A stretch of 64,000 nt of DNA, taken from positions 264,672,575-264,736,574 of the forward strand of contig CM070873.1 of the NCBI GenBank assembly GCA_036365515.1, written 5' to 3'. Position numbers and translations under genes: made by a program. Source of the DNA: Torymus aiolomorphi. Its lineage: Eukaryota; Arthropoda; Insecta; Hymenoptera; Torymidae. The notes under the pieces are model-generated. The model was given only the letters and a program-made list of their open reading frames with translations. It made no database searches and was not told where the DNA came from. Positions 55,781 to 64,000 of this stretch are shown piece by piece; within the stretch, counting starts at the first letter, position 1, and each line of letters begins with the position of its first letter.

Positions 55781-57339
55781 TCCCTCTATATAAAATGCAA
55801 CCAGACATGTTCGGCGCCATGTTGATTTTTTCTCGAAAATCTCGAAGTATATCTCGAAAATCTCGAATCGCGTCAATTGCGTCTGCTAAAGTTAGAGGGA
55901 CTAGAGTTTTAAATGCGAACTAGATTAAGTTTTGAATACAGATATTGTAGTAATATGTAAATTGTATTTTGTATTATGTTGACATGTTGTTGTATATTAC
56001 ATTATTGTAATTATTGCATTTGTAATATAATAATATTAAAGAGGCGTATACATTCAGATGTTGCGCCGTGTTGCATGCGCAGAGATGCAACGTGACTGTG
56101 ACGCGCGTCATAAGACGGTCATGCGACCGTCTTAAGACCGTCGCAAGACCGTCGAAAATATGAAGCAAATGACCATACTTTGTCAAGTTCCTGATGACGC
56201 TTATCGCCATTTTAACAGATTTGATATTGATAAATGCAACACATATTTGTCTAAAGTTTTTAAAACTCGTATCGTATATTTCTTAAGATAAACTTTTTAT
56301 ATTTAAACTATTTTTTTAATAGCAAAACTTAGATTAAAATTAAAATTCATGACGTGACCAAAACTTTTAAGACGGTCATTCTACATCTATATAGATTTAT
56401 AGGGTTATAGATTGGATAAGTGCAATACATATTTGTCTAAAGTTTTTAAAACTCCTATATAGATATACATAAACTATTTTTTAACTATCAAAATTACAAT
56501 TTAAATATATTTTATTACAAGAATAAAAGTTACAATCACAAAATAATTTATTAGATTAAATTAACTTTATAATGACAAATATTAAATGTAGCTCCTATTA
56601 CACTATACTCGGGACTACCGCTTTCAAATGTAGCTCAATCTGAGACACAAAATACAACAAACTTGCGGTTTTTATAGGCGATGATCACGAATCTGATATA
56701 AAAAATAATGTAATAATGAATTTAAATAAAATTATTTAAACAAATTATTGAGAAATATAATTTTTTGAAACTATAATTACGGAACTGTATTATGTTTTGT
56801 TTTTGGGGTTGCCAATCACGAATCTGATATCAAAAATAATGAAATAATTAATTTAAACCGGATTATTTATTTAACAAACTATTACAAAATAGAATTTTTT
56901 GAAACTATAATTACGAAACATGTATTAGTACAAGTAGGCGGGGGATATGAGGTCGACGCATGTAAGGGAGTTATGTAGACATAAAAAAATAAGCAAAACG
57001 AGTATTTAAATAACTTGTAAACCCCAGTAGTCAGGGGATATGAGGTCCACGCATGTAATTTGCCCACCACTAAGCATCGAAGCCGAAGATTGGCTCCGAT
57101 TGGCTGAGAGTTGGGTACCTTAATGCACAAGGTACATTATGTAGATACTCATGAATGACAGAAATTTTAAAACGGTAATTTCTCGAAAACACGTAAAATG
57201 TAGTTACATCGTCATTCCTGGAAGCCACATATATGTATTTGCATAAATACTTGACCATTTTGATAGCTTTATTAACAAATTATTAGCAAAATAAAAAAAA
57301 GAGAAAATCAGCGCGCGAAGCGCGCGTGTCGAACTCTAG
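55781..57339 (+). mobile_element. Non-autonomous Helitron, 1.56 kb
   Basis: Right end has a GCGCGC-GAA-GCGCGC hairpin (57311-57326) then 9-10 nt and CTAG (57336-57339) followed by T, the canonical Helitron 3' end. Left end inferred at TCCCTCTATATAAAATGC (55781), as in many insect Helitrons. No Rep/helicase. It carries two diverged minisatellite units. Left limit less sure than right. Confidence 0.7.
56930..57060. repeat. Two minisatellite units inside the Helitron
   Basis: ACAAGTAGGCGGGGGATATG and CCCCAGTAGTCAGGGGATAT with GAGGTC.ACGCATGTAA and AGTATTTAAATAACT: the family of 22920 and 47935. Confidence 0.75.
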
Positions 57340-57899
57340 TGTATCTAAAATTTAGTTTTTAATTACTCGGCGTTCAACTAAAAACGCTGTCGACAGCGTT
57401 TTTTTCTGCGACTTCCTCGTCTGATTGGTTAGGTATTGAATTGCCTTCTGCCAAATTGAGCGGGAGGTGTGCATAAATACAGTTTCGGTGTCTTAAACAA
57501 TATGGAATGTGACCTAGACATCCAAACTGAATTATTTCAATACACCGACCATTCTGAAGCGGGTTTTCCTAATTAGAGGATTTATCCCATGTGGTTTGGC
57601 TATAGGTTTTCCCCGCCCCACAGGCACAACCCTGGGCGAATGTGGGATGGATAAGGTAGGAAAGAGAGGTTTATAGGAAGGTCCATACTCCACAGGAAAA
57701 ATGTATAGGTTATGTGTAAAAAAATAGTTAATTGAAAATAAAGGTGTGGAAGGATACCCACTAGACCAATAGGCTGCGTTATTTATTTAATAAATAGCAT
57801 TTTTAGGAACACCGATAAAAATTTTACTCATTTTTATTCATTACGAATCAACAAATACACAATTTTTACTTATAAATAAAGTTCACGTAAACGGAATAT
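57340..57899. other. Unassigned DNA
   Basis: Contains AAACGCTGTCGACAGCGTTT (perfect short palindrome, about 57398) and a GC-richer piece near 57590-57690. No gene recognised. Confidence 0.4.
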
Positions 57900-59165
57900 T
57901 ATGAAGACGCGAGGTCCACGTAGAAGAGCAAGGCACGCAAACGCACGACAGTAAGTGAGTTGATCATTTCAAAAAGTCTGAAACACAATTAACCTGGGGT
58001 CGTGAGGTCCACGCTAAAAAGAGAGTTACGTAGATGTCTGACAGTAAATGAGCCGATTATTTAAAAAATTCTTAAACTCAAATAGCCGGAGGTCGCGAGG
58101 TCCGCGCCAAAATTTTTATGCCACTATTCTTAAAACATGTTTTAATACTTTTTTGTCCGAAAAATTTTTTTCACCGTTACAAAGCTTCCTCTTTGAGGAA
58201 TCAAAAGGGAGTTACATATTCGTGTGACAGTAATCGAGTTGATTATTTAAAAAATTCTTGAACTCAAATAGCCGTGGGACGCGAGGTCAACGGAAAAAAA
58301 GGAGTTACGTAGATGTGCACCGATAAGCCAGTCGATTATTTAAAAATTTCTTAAACACAAATAGTCGGGGAATGCGAGTTCCACGCACGAAAAGGGAGTT
58401 ACGCGGACGTGCTACAGTAAACAAGTCAATCATTTAAAAAGGTCTCCAACCCAAATACTATGGAAGCGCGGGGCCCATGCAAAAAAAGGGGATTACATAG
58501 ACGTGCAACGATAACCGAGTCGATTATTTAAAAAATTCTTCAACCCGGATAGCCGGAGAACGCGAGTACCACGCAAAAAGAACCAGTTGCGTAGTCTTTT
58601 TTAATAATCCACTCTGTTACTGTCGCACATCTGCGTAATTCCCTTTTTTGCGTGGGCCTCGCGTCCGTAGGCTATTAGGGTTTAAGAATTTTTGAAATTA
58701 TCGTCTCGCTTACAGTCGCACGTCCGCGTGTCTTCCTCTTCTACGTGGACCACGAATCTCCTGCCGCTATTTGGATTTAAGAAGTTTTTAAATAGTCAAC
58801 TGGCATACTATTTCACATCAGCGTGCTTTCTTCACGTAGACCTCGCCTCCCCCTGCTTTATGGGTTTAAAAATTTTTTAAATAATCGACTCGCTTACTGT
58901 CACACGTTTACAGAACTGTCTTATTTGTGTGGACCTCGTGTTCCTCGGCTATTTAGGTTTAAGACTTTTTTGAATAATCGACTTGCTTATTGTTTTACGT
59001 CTGTGTGAATTTCTCTTCTATGACGATCTCGCGTCCCCCGACTATTTGGATTTGAGACTTTTTTATATATTCGACTTGCCTTTTGACGCACGTCTGCGTA
59101 ACTTCATTTTTGCGTGGACCTCGGATCCCCCGGGTATTTGAGTTGCAGACCTTTTTAAATGATTG
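57900..59165. repeat. Diverged foldback minisatellite array
   Basis: About seven units forward (57900-58600), then about six inverted (58610-59165), unit ~90 bp: GAGTCGATTATTTAAAAAAT, AATAGCCGGGG.A.GCGAGGTCC, GGGAGTTACGTAGACGTGC. A branch of the same family. An extra ~90 bp unrelated segment sits at 58100-58190. Confidence 0.8.
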
Positions 59166-59169
59166 ACTC

Positions 59170-59269
59170 AATCAATTTTGTAAGTTTGAGGTGGGGGCCC
59201 CAATGGTTGGCCCCAAATGGTGGCCCGTAGGCTGTCGCCTAGTCCGTCTAGTGCCTAGATCCGGCCCTG
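59170..59269. mobile_element. hAT element terminal fragment
   Basis: On minus it starts CAGGGCCGGATCTAGGCACT, a typical hAT tip, and continues with CTAGGCGACAGCCTACGGGC. No left end or transposase in the window. Confidence 0.5.
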
Positions 59270-59790
59270 ATTTTACCACATGGTTTGTTGAAAAGTTTGT
59301 AGTTTACCATAAATTCGAAAGAATAAAGTAAAAATGACCAATATTTGGACTAATACGCTAAAAAGTAATAAAATTAGTAACATCTAGGCAGCACTATTGC
59401 GGGTTATTTACCTCCTTGTATCGTACCTTTGCTGGATATATATGCGTGAATGAGAACTTTGACTGTTTCTCCCACTTATAGACTTCGACCATAATCTGTT
59501 TTGGCTTTTATTAATTGTCCGGTTTCATTGCTCAGTGTTACTCCAAGTGTTATAACAGTACGTTTACACTCTTGGGCCTTGGACAGCAAAGAGCAACAAC
59601 CGTTATAGAAGGACGTAAGACTTGTATTTTTTAATACTTAATTTTGTTTTTATCAAAACTTTCTTTGTTCTATTCTTAGCTTGTTTTTAATATAATTTAT
59701 TACTTTTTAGCCTATTATATAGTCCAAATGTTGTTCTTTCGAATTTATGGTAAACTACGAACTTTTCAACGAACCATGTGGCGAAATTTT
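59270..59790. mobile_element. Inverted-repeat element
   Basis: CACATGGTTTGTTGAAAAGT, AGTTTACCATAAATTCGAAA and CTAAAAAGTAATAAA on the left (59275-59375) are mirrored at 59690-59775. Middle non-coding. Confidence 0.65.
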
Positions 59791-59859
59791 AATCTCAATG
59801 GTTTTGTATTCTGTTTTTCGATATTGTTAAAATCTGTAATTTTTTGACATTATTGTTAT

Positions 59860-59965
59860 TATTGTAGCCTTAAAGAGGAGAGAATAAATAAACTCTCGAA
59901 ATGTCGACAAGAATTTAATCTTTTGCTTTATTTTTTTCGTTGAAGTCCACTTAACCTCCAATTAC
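59860..59965 (+). repeat. Retroelement-like tail related to 35367 MITE
   Basis: CTTAAAGAGGAGAG...CTCTCGAAATGTCG then TTCGTTGAAGTCCAC, the same plan as CTGAAGAGGAGGG...CCCTCGAAACGTTGG then TTCGTTGAAGTCCAT at 35530-35617. Confidence 0.5.
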
Positions 59966-60539
59966 ATTATTACACGAACGCTTTTCTCAATTAATATAAT
60001 ATTAATATTTGAGATGTAACAGTTTTTGCAATGTCGAAGATACAAGGTTCTCCAGAATAGTAACGGTCGTGCCTCATATAGCATAGGCGCCTAGGGGTTC
60101 TCATGGCCGATGGAGGTCCACGCCTCCACCAAAGCTTGCTTTTCTTACGTATTTTTGCCTACTGATTCCTAATTTTGAAGCTTGACAGTCACCAGACTGT
60201 TAGTTTTTTTTTTTATTAACAATTGAATTGTTTAAATTGCTGCCAAATCGCTATGATTAATTATAATTGAATCCTAGCTGTATAAAAATGTAGTAAATTT
60301 ATCTAGAATTATGTTAGTTTATTCAGAATTGAAAAATGTTGATTCGAACCCGAGTTATTGCAAATTTAGTGCAATAGGGGAAGGTGGGGAAGTAGTGGCA
60401 CCCTAACTTTAACGTAGAACTGTATAGAAATTACAGATATGAAGAACATTTAAAAAAGTGGAAATGTTAGGAAATTACATTAAGAATCAAGATGTAGCAG
60501 TTGAATATACTTTTTTGTGATGCGTTTATTTATATACAA
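59966..60539. other. Unassigned DNA
   Basis: Includes ATACAAGGTTCTCCAGAATA.TAACGGTCGTGCC (60045), loosely like the end of the 17240 repeat. No gene. Confidence 0.4.
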
Positions 60540-60550
60540 CTAGAATGTTG

Positions 60551-60567
60551 GGCGCGCTACGCGCGCC
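60551..60567 (-). terminator. Helitron 3' terminal hairpin
   Basis: Perfect 7-bp GC stem with a GTA loop just inside the CTAG end; the transposition-termination signal of Helitrons. Confidence 0.8.
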
Positions 60568-61026
60568 TACAATGTCACTGTGTTCTCTTGAGTCGGCTAC
60601 AATAATTGTGTAATGTGACTCATTACGTAAATATATTTGCTAATGTATACTGTTAATTATTCGATTAAAATGTTAATTCTAGATACATGGTGTAACGAAT
60701 TTCATTGTCACGTAGAAACAAAAAAAAAATAGACCTCGAATACGGCCGATAGAAGAGAGCATGGAAAATAAAAAGCAAATAGATTTAGGAAAAAAGACAG
60801 TGGAGAGGGCTCTAGCATGGGTGCAATGTGTATAGTGTTATACTCAAAGTATAACAATTTTTACACACTTTAATTATCTATAATTCGTGTTAAACCATAT
60901 TCTTTCTATATATTCTCTAGACATATTCTATATCATTTCAAAGAACACGATTTTACGTATACATTGCATAAAGTAAACATATTAAACATATGTAAATAAA
61001 TGTAAATATTTTCTTCATTTTAAATT

Positions 61027-61049
61027 GTACACTAATAATAATAATGATG

Positions 61050-61101
<52 letters not shown>

Positions 61102-61120
61102 ATACATACATACATACATT
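61027..61120. repeat. (AAT)n (CATA)n microsatellite
   Basis: About 25 AAT-type triplets then five CATA units, between the helicase stop and the Helitron end. Confidence 0.95.
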
Positions 61121-61127
61121 AAAGAAT

Positions 61128-64000
61128 CTATTTATTATAAAATTTCTTTAAAAACGTATTTTTTACTTTATTATTAATTCGATTAGAACCTAAATAGAAT
61201 TTTAATCCACTCCAAGAACGGACACGCGAAATTGCAACATATAAATGTCCATGACTAAAAACATCTTTTTGTAAATCAATTAATACATTTGAAAATGTTT
61301 GGCCCTGAGCTTTATTGATAGTCATTGCAAATGCCAATTTTATTGGAAACTGTCTTCTTTTGAAAGTAAAAGGATACTCATTATCAGAATATAAAGTAAT
61401 GCGATTTAAAAAAACAACTTGACCCTCTTTATCCCCCGCTAAAATTTTACATTTCAAGAAATTATTATTTAAATCTAAAATTCTTAATCGTGTTCCATTA
61501 CATAATCCTTCATTGTATACTAATATTTCTGATAAGTATAATAATAGAATTTATTCGTAAATGCAATTCGTGAGGTGGTAAATTTTGTGGATTCAATGAA
61601 TTAAGATATTCTGGTAAAATTCCTTCACCCATTATCATCACAATGATCAGCGGAATCAGCACTCGTATATATACGTTCATTATAACTATATAATAACGAT
61701 ACGACAGTTTTATTAATTTCGTTCACGTCTATATTTCGTGCAGCTAATATAACCGATGAGCTCATTTCATCATAAAGGTGATTTCTTATCAAATGTCCAT
61801 ACGTACAATTAATGAAATTAGAATCAGTAGTTATAGATCGTTCAGGAATATCAATATTATCATTGTTGTCATTTAAATCACCGTTTCCCACATCCAAAAC
61901 AAATTTTGAAAATGTAATATCTTCATCTATAGCTCTCATATTAGTCCTTAACTTAAATTTATGAAACACATTCCACAAAATACTACTTTTGATAGATAAA
62001 TTTATAACTTCACTTCGAATGCTTCGTGGTAATATAGGTAATAATTGTCTAAAATCTCCACCTAAAATGACAATTTTACCACCAAACAATAAATCATTAC
62101 TCATAATATCTTTTGAAGTCCTGTCCATGATTTCTAATGCGTATTGCGGAGCCATTGGGGCCTCATCCCAAATAAACAGATCTGTTTGCCTCAAAAATTG
62201 CCCTTCCTTTGATTGCACAGCGATTTTAGACGAAGAATCTGATAATAAAGGTACAGGCAAACCTAGTACTTTGTGAACCGTCATTCCTTTAGGTAGTACC
62301 GTTGCAGCGATTCCAGTAAAAGCCATACAACAAACATTTTTGCTTTGACTTTTTAGTAAATTATATAATGTTGTATATACAAAGGTTTTCCCAGATCTAC
62401 CAGGGCCAGCGATATAAAAACACCGAGAGCTGTTATAATCAATAACATTTGATACTCTTAAAATCTTATCAACAATTTCTTTTTGATCCCTGTTTAACAT
62501 GGAATACTGTCTATTTCCCATATCTGCCAAGTTACCACGCAATTCATTACTATCCTCAATATCGTTATTCACTACTCATTGAGGCATCGATGGAAAGTTC
62601 GCAATATCATTACCTTCAGCTATCAACATTTCACAAATATTGGAATAAGCTAAATTGTAAGCTCTGGTATGATCTCCATATAATCTTAGGAAGTCTTCTG
62701 ATAAAACATCTTTAAAATTTTCCCAAAGTTCGTCCGGATGCACAGGTTGACAATGAATCAAAATACGTACAAATAACAAACGTATACTATCTGGCATCAT
62801 CCAACTTACAGCTTCCTGCATAGCTCGACTCCATTCCTCATCATCATCATCTATAAGACCTAACGCTAAGCAAGCTTCCAAAAACGTCATATACTGAACA
62901 CCGTTTACATTTTTTAATTCATCAAAACTTTTTGCGCCTCTACAATTTAATAAAAGTAATCTTAATCGAAATAACTCTACCTGACTCGGACTGACGGAAT
63001 ACATACGTCCGATACAATTATAATGTGATTTCCGTTTTGACCATCTAAAAACTTTCTGACCATTATCATTATGTTCTTTAAAAACATAGTGAGCTGGAAT
63101 TTCAGCATAAGTGTATTGTCTAGCTGAAAAATCTTGTTTATTCAAATCAAAATAAGCTAATAATGTAGTGGTTCGATTTAATGCAGCCTCCACAGCAACA
63201 TCATCATCAATATCATCAATTATAATTGACTGTTGTTGAGGTAAATGAACTGCCAAGCGTATGATATTATGGCTTTTACACTGTAATGGTTTATTTAAAA
63301 TACGATAACATGCTTCAACTGGGCTAACATATCGCGTTTCTATAAAACTACGAACTTCATCGTGATTACTTACCCTCTCATTATTTAACTCTTCAACTAT
63401 GATATTAGCTGCATCGTAACCTTTATAAACATATTTATACAAATATTTCACGGACGTTACGCTGGACACTACTTCAACGTTTATATGACAATTGAATATG
63501 CGTAATAACCCAGGACAATATGATACTACAAATCGATTGTCTACAGTTTGATTACGACGCATAATTTTTTTTTCCATCATTTCTTCGTTTATAATACGAT
63601 ATCCATCAGGCGACATTATAGTTTCCTCTCGAAATTCTCTTGGGTAATGTTTCGAACATTGATCATCAATGATACATCTATTATCACATGGACCATGTAT
63701 CATATTATTAACTACAGTGTTATACAATATTGGATCTTTCTCAGAATCAAGAATTTCAGCAGAAATGTATTTATCGATATCATTCACGGTAGATAATTTA
63801 AAACCATTTTTTAAAGTAACTAAAATGTGTGCATGAGGTAAACCTCGTTTCTGAAATTCTACAACATGTACGTGAGCTGAAACTTCGCCAAAATATTTCT
63901 TTTTTGTTATTAGCGAGATTAAATATTTTTTTTTTAAATGGAAAACACGAGCACAGATGTCAGGATGATCTGAAGCCTGTTGACCCGGTAATAAATTATC
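61128..64000 (-). pseudogene. Helitron Rep/PIF1-type helicase, broken, runs off right edge
   Basis: Rolling-circle replication initiator fused to a helicase. From the right: VEFQKRGLPHAHILVTL (about 63870-63815) holds the HUH motif of Rep; the Rep-helicase linker continues to 62576; PIF1-like helicase with Walker A GPGRSGKT (62407-62384), FTGIAA, Walker B DLFIWDEAPM (about 62180-62155) and GDFRQLLPILPRS; C-terminal FAMTINKAQGQTF and YVAISRVRSWSGL (about 61330-61210), stop at 61128. The Tyr-containing Rep motif and N-terminus should be partly here or beyond 64000. Damage: in-frame TGA at 62578-62576, a frameshift near 61630 and another near 61520. Otherwise well preserved. Confidence 0.92.

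Larger units (their letters stand above)
60540..64000 (-). mobile_element. Helitron, 3' part; 5' end beyond the window
   Basis: Leftward rolling-circle transposon. Its 3' end on minus is GGCGCGC-GTA-GCGCGCC (60567-60551), 7 nt, then CTAG (60543-60540) followed by T. Carries a Rep/helicase gene (61128 to beyond 64000) and a microsatellite in its 3' region. The combination of hairpin, CTAG and gene is diagnostic. Confidence 0.9.

Overview
The window reads as a transposon-rich insect nuclear genome, perhaps hymenopteran (that last step is a guess). It is AT-rich, with spliced genes (GT-AG introns, AATAAA signals) and arthropod-type elements: BEL/Pao, copia, mariner, PIF/Harbinger, P element, CACTA-like, TTAA-flanked MITEs, hAT ends and Helitrons. 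Only two ordinary host genes were recognised, in a tail-to-tail pair near 33.7-34.9 kb: a complete three-exon TXNDC17 (thioredoxin-like, WCPDC) gene on +, and the last two coding exons of a SEC14-like GOLD-domain gene on -. Nearly everything else is mobile or satellite DNA, mostly broken.

Layout. 0-3.1 kb: 5' part of a leftward BEL/Pao element (gag, zinc knuckle, protease) with a possible LTR. 4-5.3 kb: a near-complete mariner with one homopolymer frameshift. 5.4-10.8 kb: a hAT-like MITE, a head-to-head 90-bp tandem array, a long inverted repeat carrying tRNA-like sequences, and a train of PIF-type insertions. 10.8-15.5 kb: a CACTA-like transposase split by a 2.45-kb TIR element. 16.9 kb: a decayed hammerhead ribozyme. 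20.75-29.96 kb: a THAP-domain P-element-type transposase gene with a 6-kb intron, which holds a foldback minisatellite and a hammerhead-bearing retroelement. 30-33 kb: a perfect hairpin MITE, then AT-rich DNA. 33.3-34.9 kb: the host genes. 35-43.3 kb: satellites, copia fragments and a mirror-image Harbinger. 43.8-52.4 kb: one 8.6-kb insertion inside a copia RNase H gene, made of tandem repeats around a 3-kb palindrome. 52.4-60 kb: duplicated satellite and (CA)n, hairpin MITEs, a TIR element with a tRNA-like insert, a non-autonomous Helitron and another foldback array. 60.5-64 kb: 3' part of a leftward autonomous-type Helitron (Rep/PIF1 helicase), running off the right edge.

The most notable object is at 25.4-26.4 kb. 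It is a retroelement-like insertion with a 13-bp target-site duplication, built of three units. Two contain full hammerhead ribozymes with every core nucleotide in place. The third starts exactly at the predicted cleavage site. Two broader themes run through the window: (1) minisatellite arrays of about 90-bp units arranged head-to-head at six loci, including inside a Helitron and inside the 8.6-kb element; (2) nested insertions whose order can be read from target-site duplications and a paralogous empty site.
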